Shown here piece after piece: positions 16,262 to 28,002 of a DNA stretch of 62,973 nucleotides. The position numbers and the translations under genes were made by a program. This DNA is from an uncultured Bacteroidales bacterium (lineage in GTDB: Bacteria > Bacteroidota > Bacteroidia > Bacteroidales > Muribaculaceae), in NCBI GenBank assembly GCA_947175245.1, contig CAMWLW010000004.1, forward strand, positions 1-62,973, in the 5' to 3' direction. The notes under the pieces were generated by a model. It searched no databases, had not been told where the DNA came from, and worked only from the letters and a program-made list of their open reading frames with translations. How positions within the stretch are numbered: the first letter of the stretch is position 1; each line of letters starts with the position of its first letter.

Positions 16262-17049
16262 AAAAGAAAAAATACAACGTCGTGCTCACCATAGCCGGAT
16301 CCGATCCGAGCGGTGGAGCCGGCATACAGGCCGACATCAAGACATGTAGTGCCTTGGGTGCCTACGCGATGAGTGTCATTACGGCCATAACGGCTCAAAA
16401 CAGCCGCGGCGTAATACGTTCAGAGGGGCTATCGCCCGATATGGTCGCAGCACAACTTGACGCAGTGCTTAGCGATGTTGCACCTGATGCTGTTAAAATA
16501 GGAATGATACCTGACGCCTGCGTTGCCGAGGTCATCGCCGACAAACTGGAAAAATATCATGCCCGCAATATTGTTATTGATCCAGTTGCTATTTCAACCT
16601 CAGGCCACAGGCTATCAGCATGTGATACAATCGAGGTGATGCAATCGCAGTTGTTTCCGTTAGCAACACTTATTACACCGAATATCCCCGAGGCGGAATC
16701 AATTTTTCCTGATATTAAAACTCTCTTTACCTATAATGTACTGCTAAAAGGTGGTCATGTTATTGGCGCTGATACGTTAACCGATCGTCTTTATATTAGA
16801 GGGAACAGCGAGCCGATACCTTTCACTCACCGCAGAATAAATACCCACAACACCCACGGTACGGGGTGCACGCTCTCATCGGCCATCGCTGCATATATGG
16901 CACGAGGCATGAATCTTGAGACGAGTGTAGGCAATGCTATTAAATGGTTGTCTGATGCCATAGCCCAAGGGGTCGATTACACCTTTGGTAGTGGTAACGG
17001 GCCTGTCAATCACATACATAATCAAATTGAACAATGGAAATCAAAGTAA
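16258..17049 (+). CDS. thiD: Hydroxymethylpyrimidine/phosphomethylpyrimidine kinase ThiD
   Basis: 263 residues from the ATG at 16258; a GTG at 16234 would add eight residues of unlikely sequence. The ribokinase-like fold is shown by LTIAGSDPSGGAGIQADIKT at the start, AYAMSVITAITAQN, DAVKIGMIP, VIDPVAISTSGHRL, TPNIPEAE and the anion-hole motif THGTGCTLSSAIAA. It phosphorylates HMP and HMP-P to HMP-PP for thiamine assembly. First gene of the riboswitch-controlled operon; it overlaps thiS by 16 bases. Confidence 0.95.
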   Translation: MKKKKYNVVLTIAGSDPSGGAGIQADIKTCSALGAYAMSVITAITAQNSRGVIRSEGLSPDMVAAQLDAVLSDVAPDAVKIGMIPDACVAEVIADKLEKYHARNIVIDPVAISTSGHRLSACDTIEVMQSQLFPLATLITPNIPEAESIFPDIKTLFTYNVLLKGGHVIGADTLTDRLYIRGNSEPIPFTHRRINTHNTHGTGCTLSSAIAAYMARGMNLETSVGNAIKWLSDAIAQGVDYTFGSGNGPVNHIHNQIEQWKSK

Positions 17050-17243
17050 ACGGCCAGCCGTTAAAGGTAGCCGATGGCACAACGGTCGCCCAACTCGTTG
17101 AATTGCTGAGTGAGGATAATACATCAGGTGCCGGAATGGCTGTTGCCGTTCAAGGCACTATTGTGCCCAAGAGCGAGTGGAGCACCCATGAGTTAACCCC
17201 ACAATCTGATGTAATTTTAATTAAAGCAGCCTATGGCGGATAA
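17034..17243 (+). CDS. thiS: Sulfur carrier protein ThiS
   Basis: 69-residue ubiquitin-fold protein beginning MEIKVNGQPLKV and ending in Ala-Ala-Tyr-Gly-Gly. The C-terminal Gly-Gly is the tail that ThiF adenylates and that carries the thiocarboxylate sulfur to ThiG. It overlaps thiD by 16 bases and the next gene by 11, so the operon is tightly coupled. Confidence 0.95.
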   Translation: MEIKVNGQPLKVADGTTVAQLVELLSEDNTSGAGMAVAVQGTIVPKSEWSTHELTPQSDVILIKAAYGG

Positions 17244-18495
17244 TTTTAAAATAGTTGTATTCACCTCTCCAGCTCCAGTCGACAATGAGGCGCAGAAGAT
17301 AGAGCGACTTCTCAGCGCGGGGGCAGATATTGTAAGTTTACGCAAACCCGGTATAGGGGTGCGTTACATTGAGTCTGTGCTCAAGCAATTACGCCCGGAA
17401 TTACGTCATCGAATCAGACTACATGATAATCCAGAACTCGCAAGAGCATTCGGTACGGGATTTCAGCTAAATTCGCGTACGCCCCAAGTGACTGATATAG
17501 ACCACTCATCAATGTCCAAGAGTTGTCACACGATAAATGAAGTTCGCGAGACCTGCGGAGTTGATTACGTTACATTATCGCCGATTTACGACTCCATATC
17601 AAAAGCAGGATATAAATCTAAGTTTGACTTATCTTCTCTCGACCTTAGTTCGGTAGACGTAAGTGTAGTAGCAATGGGAGGCATGACACTTGACCGTATT
17701 CCTCTGATACGAACAGCCGGATTTGCGGGTGCTGCATTTTTAGGAGATGTGTGGCGAGATACCGATTCATTCAATCGCTTCGTCCGCTACCTTACTATGC
17801 GCAATTCAAGACTGCAATATGTGACTGACGGAGATTCAACTGACGATACGGTCAATCTCGCCTTAGCAGCATTGAGAGGTGGTTGTCGATGGGTTCAAAT
17901 AAGAATGAAAAACGACCCTCATGAAGCCGTGGCAGACGTAATGACCGAACTTGCACCTAAATTTACTGCACTTGGTGCCACACTCATAGTTGACGATCAC
18001 GTTGATATAGCTGCTACAACCGAAGGCGTAGCCGGAGTTCACCTGGGACAGACCGACATGCCTCCTTCCGAAGCACGTAAAGTCCTGCCAGCCGACAAAG
18101 TTATAGGCTTCACGGTCAACTCGGCAATGCAACTTAGAGCCGCTGCCCAACAATATCGACACAGCATCGACTACCTCGGCATCGGGCCGTTAAGATTTAC
18201 ATCTACAAAAAAGAAACTCGCAACGCCACTTGGCCTTGACGGTCTCGAAGATATTCGGTTATTAATGACAAATATCGGCTTCATTCCGCCTGCTGTTGTA
18301 ATCGGTGGTGTAATTGATACCGATTTTAAACCGCTTGCCCAAATAGGTTACGGTGGTGTAGCCGTGAGTGGCGCTATAGGACATGCGGCAAATCCGACAG
18401 CATTAGCACATCTTCTCACGACCACAGCGGCCGACATGTTTGGCTATAGCATAGAAGACGATTACATAAATTTTGTACAACAAATCAAGATATAA
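17233..18495 (+). CDS. thiE: TenI-ThiE fusion: thiazole tautomerase-like domain plus thiamine-phosphate synthase
   Basis: 420 residues containing two ThiE-superfamily TIM barrels. The C-terminal barrel (about 195-400) has the features of the active synthase: [48 protein letters not shown] and VIGGV. It should join HMP-PP to thiazole phosphate. The N-terminal barrel (about 5-190) is divergent: the HLGQ motif reads FQLNSRTP, whereas SCHTINEV and [10 protein letters not shown] are TenI-like, so it may be the thiazole tautomerase. In other Bacteroidales these two activities are usually separate neighbouring genes. I see no stop or frameshift in the linker, so this is one protein. Confidence 0.9.
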   Translation: MADNFKIVVFTSPAPVDNEAQKIERLLSAGADIVSLRKPGIGVRYIESVLKQLRPELRHRIRLHDNPELARAFGTGFQLNSRTPQVTDIDHSSMSKSCHTINEVRETCGVDYVTLSPIYDSISKAGYKSKFDLSSLDLSSVDVSVVAMGGMTLDRIPLIRTAGFAGAAFLGDVWRDTDSFNRFVRYLTMRNSRLQYVTDGDSTDDTVNLALAALRGGCRWVQIRMKNDPHEAVADVMTELAPKFTALGATLIVDDHVDIAATTEGVAGVHLGQTDMPPSEARKVLPADKVIGFTVNSAMQLRAAAQQYRHSIDYLGIGPLRFTSTKKKLATPLGLDGLEDIRLLMTNIGFIPPAVVIGGVIDTDFKPLAQIGYGGVAVSGAIGHAANPTALAHLLTTTAADMFGYSIEDDYINFVQQIKI

Positions 18496-18505
18496 ATTCA
18501 CGTAT

Positions 18506-22167
<3,662 letters not shown>

Positions 22168-22184
<17 letters not shown>

Positions 22185-22893
22185 TATTACAGGTGATATA
22201 AAGCGGCGTTACAGTCGCAATATTCTTTTGCCCGAGATAGGAAAAGCAGGACAGCTTGAACTCTTGCAGGCATCAGTGTTAGTTGTCGGTGCTGGGGCTC
22301 TCGGATCGATTGTGTCAATGTATCTTGCAGGGTCGGGCATAGGTCGTATCGGACTGTGTGATTTTGACACTGTCGATATTTCCAACTTACAGCGACAACT
22401 CAGTTTTACAATTGACGATGTCGGTTGTCCGAAACTCGAAGCGACAGTCCGACGTTTGTCATCAATAAATCCTGATTTAATCATTGAGCCACATGACGGT
22501 TTACTGCGTCATGACAAGGCCCGTGAGCTTTTCAAGCGTTACGATGTTATAGTCGAAGGCTCAGACAATCCTTCAACAAAATACATGGTTACCGACATCG
22601 CCAATGAAGTAGGTAAACCATGTGTTTTGGGGGGGGTAAGTGGTTTTGAAGGACAAGTAATGACGTTCATACCTGGAGGCAAACGCTATCGCGATATATT
22701 CCCTGATGCAGTTGCAGAAGGTGGTTACACACCGTGTAGTATTGGCGGTGTACTTGGGCCACTACCTGGAATAATAGGGTCTATACAGGCAGCCGAAGTT
22801 ATTAAGATAATAGCCGGTGCAGGTACTACTCTCGCTGATACGTTACTACTTGTCAATGCCCTCGATATGGCATTCACGCGTATAAAATTATAG
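22168..22893 (+). CDS. thiF: ThiF/MoeB-family adenylyltransferase for ThiS
   Basis: 241 residues from the ATG at 22168 (overlaps thiH by 17 bases). E1-like fold: RYSRNILLPEIGKAGQ, the nucleotide loop VVGAGALGS, DFDTVDISNLQRQLSF and GSDNPSTKYMV. The candidate active-site cysteine lies in TPCSIGGVLGPLPGIIG. The paired Cys-x-x-Cys zinc ligands of E. coli ThiF/MoeB are missing: the first site reads YRDIFPD where MoeB has a Cys, and the protein ends before the second pair. Last gene of the operon. Name follows context; a MoeB role is also possible. Confidence 0.88.
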
Positions 22894-22896
22894 CTT

Positions 22897-23077
22897 AGAC
22901 CCTGTTCCCCAATATATGTTAACGCCGGGGAGCTCAAGCGTCGTGCAGATGTGTTGGCGCAGTGAGGGAGCAATGCGGTTGCATTGTGACCGAAGCAAGC
23001 AGACGCAGATGCATGACGATTGGCCGTGGCGATGGAAATATGCGACCACGGCGTAAATATATTGGGGAACGGGGTCT
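22897..23077. repeat. 181-base MITE-like inverted-repeat element
   Basis: The 21 bases at 22897-22917 are the reverse complement of 23057-23077 with one mismatch. Pairing continues inward: AACGCCG near 22921 with CGGCGT near 23049, and CGTCGTGCA near 22939 with TGCATGACG near 23012, and the centre holds GCAATGC-GGTT-GCATTG. The element has no reading frame and folds into one long imperfect hairpin. Its right edge touches the aguB stop codon. It lies between convergent genes and could terminate both. Its origin as a mobile non-autonomous element is inference. Confidence 0.75.
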
Positions 23078-23967
23078 TAATCAAGGTATCTTTGTGTTAT
23101 GCCTCCATAGGCATCTATGCGTCTATCTCTAAGGAACGGCCACCAGCGTCTCACTTGCTCGCTACGGCTAAGATTGATTTCGACAATCTTTATATCTTCC
23201 TTGTCATCGGGTGCTGTATAAAGCAATTCGCCCTGCGGGCCGGCCACAAAACTGTGTCCCCAGAACTGTATGCCGTTTGTCTGGCCACTTGGGTCTGTCT
23301 CATGCCCGACACGGTTTACAGTTATGACAGGCAGACCGTTTGCAACAGCATGGCCGCGCTGCACTGTAACCCAAGCATCCTGTTGGCGACGCTTTTCATC
23401 AGGGGTATCGCTCGACTCCCATCCGATGGCTGTAGGATAAATCAGCATCTCGGCACCACTCAATGCCATGAGTCTTGCAGCCTCGGGATACCATTGATCC
23501 CAGCACACGAGTACTCCCAGACGACCTACCGATGTGTCTATAGGCTTAAAGCCAATATCACCGGGGGTGAAATAGAATTTCTCATAGTAAGCCGGGTCAT
23601 CGGGTATATGCATCTTGCGATATTTACCGGCCACAGTACCGTCGTGCTCAATCACGAGAGCAGTATTGTGATATAGACCGGCGGCTCGACGCTCAAACAT
23701 CGATATTACCAAAACGACGCCACACTCATGTGCCACGTTTTTGTATTGCTCGACAATGTCACCAGCGAGGTCAATGGCGAGGTTACATTCATCGGGGTTC
23801 TCAGTCTGGCAAAAGTATAGTGAGTCGTGCAACTCCCGGTTTACAATGAGTTGTGCACCTTGTGATGCGAGGTCTTTTATCGCGGCGATAATGCGCTCTC
23901 GGTTGTTCTCTATATTGCCGGAATTTGATTGTTGGATGATTCCGACTTTAAGTTTACGATCTTCCAT
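23077..23967 (-). CDS. aguB: N-carbamoylputrescine amidohydrolase
   Basis: 296-residue carbon-nitrogen hydrolase (nitrilase superfamily). The catalytic triad is visible: Glu in VNRELHDSLYF, Lys in GKYRKMHIPDD and Cys in VLVCWDQWYPEAARL. YYEKFYFTPGDIGF is typical of the AguB branch, and the neighbouring agmatine deiminase supports the substrate. It hydrolyses N-carbamoylputrescine to putrescine, CO2 and ammonia, the last step from agmatine. It lies 4 bases after aguA, in an operon of three genes. Confidence 0.94.
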   Translation of the reverse strand: MEDRKLKVGIIQQSNSGNIENNRERIIAAIKDLASQGAQLIVNRELHDSLYFCQTENPDECNLAIDLAGDIVEQYKNVAHECGVVLVISMFERRAAGLYHNTALVIEHDGTVAGKYRKMHIPDDPAYYEKFYFTPGDIGFKPIDTSVGRLGVLVCWDQWYPEAARLMALSGAEMLIYPTAIGWESSDTPDEKRRQQDAWVTVQRGHAVANGLPVITVNRVGHETDPSGQTNGIQFWGHSFVAGPQGELLYTAPDDKEDIKIVEINLSRSEQVRRWWPFLRDRRIDAYGGITQRYLD

Positions 23968-23971
23968 TATA

Positions 23972-25021
23972 TTAATTATTGAGATTCACAATTACTCCGC
24001 GTGGTACTTGCATAGTCATGCAATGTAGCGAACCGTGTTGCTGAATAAGTGTAGTGCAGTTGATACAGTGTATTGTGCGCTCAGGAAACAGCGATTGCAT
24101 GATGAGTCGTGCAAGCTCATCATTCTGTGGTTGACCATACACCGGAAGCAGTACCGATCGCGGTGTTATCAGAAAATTTGCATAAGTTGCAGGCAATCGC
24201 TGGCCGTCAGCATCAAAAATAGGGTGGGGCATCGGTAGGCCGACAAGGTTATATGGCATACCACCCTTACGTCTCAGCTCAGTGAGCTGTTTTTCCATAA
24301 GGTTGAGCTGCTCATAATGCTCGTCGGCAGGGTCGTCACATTTTACATATACTATTGTATCTTCCGATACAAGTCGTGCCAGTGTATCGACATGGCTATC
24401 GGTGTCGTCTCCTGCAAGATATCCGTGATCCAGCCACAGTACACGTTCGGCACCAAGAGAGGATTTGAGGTAACCGGCAATCTCATCACGAGACAAACTG
24501 CCGTTTCGGTTGGGCGACAGCAGACACTCGCTTGTCGTCAGTATCGTACCTAGGCCGTCACTCTCTATAGAGCCTCCTTCGAGTACAAAACTTAGGTAAT
24601 TTTCCCTTATGCCGGTTATCGTACCGTTTTCTATCATGTGCATCGTGATAAGGTTATCCTTATCTGCAGCAAATTTAAGCCCCCAGCCATTGAATTTAAA
24701 GTCACACAGTATCGGCCGGTTTTCATCATCGATACATGCTATGACTCCATAATCGCGTGCCCAGGTATCATTCGTATCAATCTTGCACAATCTTAGATAA
24801 GGCGGCTCGATGTGCTGAAGCATTGCATTAGGCTCTTCGATATCAGGCGCTACCACCACAACAGTCAATTTATCGGCTACAAGGGTTTCAATAATCTCGA
24901 CAACGGTATGTTGAACGTCATCAAGCATGTATGCCCAATCGCTGTTGGCATGTGGCCAGCCTATAATTACGGCTTCATAGTCCTCCCATTCGGCAGGTAA
25001 TCTTTTCTTAGTGCAAATCAT
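23972..25021 (-). CDS. aguA: Agmatine deiminase
   Basis: 349 residues of the porphyromonas-type peptidyl-arginine deiminase/agmatine deiminase family. Diagnostic parts are LPAEWEDYEAVIIGWPH at the N-terminus, the substrate loop NDTWARDYG, VLEGGSIESDG, GDDTDSHVDTLAR and the C-terminal catalytic cysteine in GSLHCMTMQVPRG. It converts agmatine to N-carbamoylputrescine. Its ATG shares a base with the stop of the small upstream gene (TAATG). Confidence 0.95.
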   Translation of the reverse strand: MICTKKRLPAEWEDYEAVIIGWPHANSDWAYMLDDVQHTVVEIIETLVADKLTVVVVAPDIEEPNAMLQHIEPPYLRLCKIDTNDTWARDYGVIACIDDENRPILCDFKFNGWGLKFAADKDNLITMHMIENGTITGIRENYLSFVLEGGSIESDGLGTILTTSECLLSPNRNGSLSRDEIAGYLKSSLGAERVLWLDHGYLAGDDTDSHVDTLARLVSEDTIVYVKCDDPADEHYEQLNLMEKQLTELRRKGGMPYNLVGLPMPHPIFDADGQRLPATYANFLITPRSVLLPVYGQPQNDELARLIMQSLFPERTIHCINCTTLIQQHGSLHCMTMQVPRGVIVNLNN

Positions 25022-25266
25022 TAATAATCCTGTTCATCATCATAGTCACGCAGTTGCTCCCAGATGTTATCCTGCGATTCCATGTACTGTTCACAAAATT
25101 CCCGAAAACCATCTCGCTCGCTGTAGCCCTCTGACTGACACCAGTCAGAATATGCAGCCTTCAGGTCGGGATCATCATTCAGAATACGTTTGAATTCAGC
25201 CTGTGCAATGTCCAAACTTTTATTCTGCTCGATGAGTTGCGTAAAAAATTCGGTTATATATTCCAT
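25021..25266 (-). CDS. Small acidic protein, first gene of the agu operon
   Basis: 81 residues, with many Glu, Asp, Gln and Tyr, no signal peptide and no membrane segment. It begins MEYITEFFTQLIEQNK and looks largely helical, ending in a very acidic tail (RDYDDEQDY). Its stop codon overlaps the aguA start by one base, so it is translationally coupled to agmatine deiminase. I do not recognise a domain. The coupling suggests a role linked to polyamine synthesis, for example as a partner or regulator, but this is inference. Confidence 0.75.
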   Translation of the reverse strand: MEYITEFFTQLIEQNKSLDIAQAEFKRILNDDPDLKAAYSDWCQSEGYSERDGFREFCEQYMESQDNIWEQLRDYDDEQDY

Positions 25267-25298
25267 AAGCAGTTAATTCAGTTATACGTTTATATACG

Positions 25299-25329
25299 CA
25301 AATGTAGGAACAATATTTTAATTTACAAA
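25299..25329 (-). promoter_or_regulatory. Promoter of the agu operon, TTTG-N19-TACATTTG
   Basis: On the minus strand TTTG (25329 to 25326) and TACATTTG (25306 to 25299) are separated by exactly 19 bases, 32 bases before the ATG at 25266. Confidence 0.75.
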
Positions 25330-25467
25330 CTATTAATCATTTAATCGGCAACAGTTCAACAATTCTTAAGATGAGAGCGCGTCAATCCATATAGTGTTAA
25401 CCAAATTTTTGATATGGTTTAACTTTATTTATTTTCGGTGGGCAGCCATCCTGCCCATGTGCGGTTG

Positions 25468-25475
25468 TATATTTG
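25468..25475 (+). promoter_or_regulatory. -7 box TATATTTG
   Basis: Consensus -7 box 29 bases before the ATG of the small gene at 25505. No clear -33 element. The rest of the 25330-25467 gap is AT-rich and I see nothing else in it. Confidence 0.55.
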
Positions 25476-25504
25476 CACTGTAATAAATTTAAAACCATAT
25501 TGCC

Positions 25505-25729
25505 ATGAGTAAAACAATTGTAATCAGCGACGACGTTATCAATACCATCAACTCTCTCAATGATGAAGACCGTATCATTATGTCGGCAGCCATAGCAGGC
25601 GAGCTGATATGCGGTAAGTCAGTTGAACAAAATTTAAACTCGATGCAACGTATTATCTTCTCGATTATACGTAACTCAGTAAAGCGTTCCACCGCCAATT
25701 ATATCAGCTCAATACAAGCGACAGCTTGA
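25505..25729 (+). CDS. Small DUF6291-like protein, 74 residues
   Basis: Compact soluble protein. The pattern INSLNDEDRIIMSAAIAGELICGKSV followed by a segment with LNSMQRIIFSIIRNSV resembles the short helical DUF6291 domain (planned as L-x-D-E-x-R, Ai-x-G, s-x-x-q-x-i-f, ir-x-x-i), which in other genomes is often fused to phage or plasmid replication proteins. Here it stands alone with its own promoter. No DNA-binding motif is obvious. Assignment by eye, so moderate confidence; function unknown. Confidence 0.6.
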   Translation: MSKTIVISDDVINTINSLNDEDRIIMSAAIAGELICGKSVEQNLNSMQRIIFSIIRNSVKRSTANYISSIQATA

Positions 25730-25757
25730 ACTGTCATGTAACTGATAACTACCTTAT

Positions 25758-25793
25758 AAAACGAGCCCCGGCGACATAAATCGTCGGAGCTCG
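25758..25793 (-). terminator. Terminator downstream of htpG
   Basis: An imperfect hairpin with outer stem CGAGC (25762-25766) / GCTCG (25789-25793) and inner GCGAC / GTCG pairing. On the minus strand it is followed by TTTTAT, fitting the htpG transcript. It may also stop the small plus-strand gene. Confidence 0.65.
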
Positions 25794-25815
25794 TAGATAT
25801 TAGGCTGCTACTGCC

Positions 25816-27864
25816 TTAAAGCAGTGAGTATGAGCGGCGAATAAATTCGGTAAGTTCTTTGCCTTTAAGCAAACCATTACCCAACAGTGCCAGGTCAATG
25901 AGCTGTTTGACAACAGGAACATTGGCACCATAAGCACCGATAAGTTCGGCCTGTTTGTCACGCGAGGTTTTAACATCGGCTTCGAGTTTACTGATTTCAG
26001 CCTGTTGCTCATCGGTAGGCTTGCCATCCTTAATTTCACCTCGTGCAGAGGTTATCTTGGCATTAAGATCATCCACCGATTTCTCGAGGGGCTCGATCTC
26101 CGATGCGAGAGCTTTGTCAGCATCCGCAATAATATTCTTGACCAGCTTATTCTCGGTATTGACAATCACATTATAGCTATCGGGCAGTTCGCCATAGAAA
26201 CTCATGCCGGGCTGTAAGGCGGCCATCTCCTTCATGCGTCGCATGTACTCGTTCTGAGTTATCTCGACTGGATCAGAATTTTCACCTAAAGCCTCAAATG
26301 TCACGAGGAAATTGGCATCCTTTTCTTTAGGCAACTGATTTTGGAACATCGTAGTCAGAATATTACGTTCAGTTGCAGTCAGATCAGCCTGCTTCCTGTC
26401 GCTCTTGGGTATAAGATTTTCGACTATATCGCTGTCAACACGCACAAAGCGAGACTGCTTCAGCTCCTGCTCGAGCATACCAACAAAGTGACTGTCGAGC
26501 TGACCGTCCATCACCAATACGCTATATACTCGCGAGGTAGCATTATCAATATATTTATACTGTGCTGTTGGATCGGTAGTGTAAAGATATACGACATTTC
26601 CGTCCTTGTCAGTCTGCTCAGGTTCAATCAGGGTACGGTATTCTTCGAGTGTATAATATTTACCATCGGTATCCTTGACAAGCATGAACTTCATGGCCGC
26701 TTCACGGAATTTATCATCGGTAAGCATACCGTACTCGATAAATATCTTGATGTCGTCCCACTTCGACTCATACTCGGCGCGATCGTTCTTAAAGATGCTT
26801 TCAAGACGTGCCGACACTTTCTTTGTAATATATCCTGAAATCTTCTTAACCGCGCTGTCGCTCTGCAGATATGAGCGTGATACGTTAAGAGGAATATCGG
26901 GTGAATCGATAACGCCCTGTAACAACATCATAAACTCAGGTACAACACCTTCAACCGAGTCGGTTACAAATACCTGATTGCAATATAGCTGGATACGGTT
27001 TTTTGTCACCTCAAAATTGTTCTTCAGCTTCGGAAAGTAAAGAACACCGGTAAGTTTAAAGGGATAATCGACATTCAGGTGAATCCAGAACATCGGCTCG
27101 TCCTGGCCTGGATAAAGCTCGTTATAGAAAGTCTTATAGTCGGCGTCGGTGAGCTCTGACGGCTTACGTGTCCATAATGGCTCGGTGCTGTTTATTACAT
27201 TATCCTTATCGGTATCAACATACTTGCCATCTTTCCATTCTTGTTCTTTACCCGAGACAACTGGAACCGGCAAGAAGCGGCAGTACTTTTTAAGAAGAGT
27301 ATCAATACGGCTCTTCTCGAGGAATTCTTTGCTGTCATCATCAATGTATAGAACCATATCGGTACCACGGGTGGTCTTATCACCGGCAGTCATCTCATAC
27401 TCAGGTGAACCGTCACACACCCATTTTACCGGGGTAGCCCCGTCCTTATATGACAATGTGTTGATTTCTACCTTCTTGGCAACCATGAATGCCGAGTAGA
27501 AACCGAGGCCAAAGTGACCGATGATTGAATTGGCGGTATCCTTATATTTCTCAAGGAACTCCTCTGCCCCTGAGAATGCAATCTGGTTGATATACTTATC
27601 GATCTCATCGGCAGTCATGCCAATACCATGGTCACTGATAGTCAGGGTGCCGGCCTCTTTGTCGATTTTAACCTCGACTTTCATATCATCCAGTTCACCC
27701 TTATACTCGCCAAACGAAGCAAGTGTTTTCAGCTTTTGTGTGGCATCAATGGCATTGCTCACAAGTTCACGCAGAAAAATCTCGTGATCGCTGTACAAAA
27801 ACTTCTTGATTACCGGGAATATATTCTCGGTGGTTACTCCAATTGAACCTTTCTTTTGTTCCAT
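25816..27864 (-). CDS. htpG: Molecular chaperone HtpG (Hsp90)
   Basis: 682 residues. The N-terminal GHKL ATPase domain shows ELVSNAIDATQKL, ISDHGIGMTADEI and IIGHFGLGFYSAFMVA. The middle domain has the catalytic arginine region LNVSRSYLQSD, and the C-terminal dimerisation domain follows. Bacteroidota HtpG is longer than the E. coli protein (624), with an acidic/charged insertion near residues 560-640 (EIEPLEKSVDDLNAKI region), as seen here. ATP-dependent chaperone in the cytoplasm. No clear -7 box is seen upstream; a heat-shock sigma factor promoter could be used. Confidence 0.96.
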   Translation of the reverse strand: MEQKKGSIGVTTENIFPVIKKFLYSDHEIFLRELVSNAIDATQKLKTLASFGEYKGELDDMKVEVKIDKEAGTLTISDHGIGMTADEIDKYINQIAFSGAEEFLEKYKDTANSIIGHFGLGFYSAFMVAKKVEINTLSYKDGATPVKWVCDGSPEYEMTAGDKTTRGTDMVLYIDDDSKEFLEKSRIDTLLKKYCRFLPVPVVSGKEQEWKDGKYVDTDKDNVINSTEPLWTRKPSELTDADYKTFYNELYPGQDEPMFWIHLNVDYPFKLTGVLYFPKLKNNFEVTKNRIQLYCNQVFVTDSVEGVVPEFMMLLQGVIDSPDIPLNVSRSYLQSDSAVKKISGYITKKVSARLESIFKNDRAEYESKWDDIKIFIEYGMLTDDKFREAAMKFMLVKDTDGKYYTLEEYRTLIEPEQTDKDGNVVYLYTTDPTAQYKYIDNATSRVYSVLVMDGQLDSHFVGMLEQELKQSRFVRVDSDIVENLIPKSDRKQADLTATERNILTTMFQNQLPKEKDANFLVTFEALGENSDPVEITQNEYMRRMKEMAALQPGMSFYGELPDSYNVIVNTENKLVKNIIADADKALASEIEPLEKSVDDLNAKITSARGEIKDGKPTDEQQAEISKLEADVKTSRDKQAELIGAYGANVPVVKQLIDLALLGNGLLKGKELTEFIRRSYSLL

Positions 27865-27945
27865 ATCTTTATTTTATGTTATTTAATTGTTGTACTTATA
27901 ATCAGTATGCTTGGTATTTGCCCATTCATACACCTATAACAATCT

Positions 27946-27981
27946 ACAAAAAAAATGCCACATCCGAAATGTGACATTTTT
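27946..27981 (-). terminator. Terminator of clpC
   Basis: AAAAATG-C-CACAT (27951-27963) pairs with ATGTG-A-CATTTTT (27969-27981) around a 5-base loop. On the minus strand the stem runs into eight T residues. Confidence 0.85.
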
Positions 27982-28002
27982 ACTGAAAGTATGTTAAAAA
28001 GA

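Noticed and set aside
23020-23676. 218-codon plus-strand frame opposite aguB
   Set aside because: It is the antisense shadow of the nitrilase-family gene, with no promoter and an unlikely composition.
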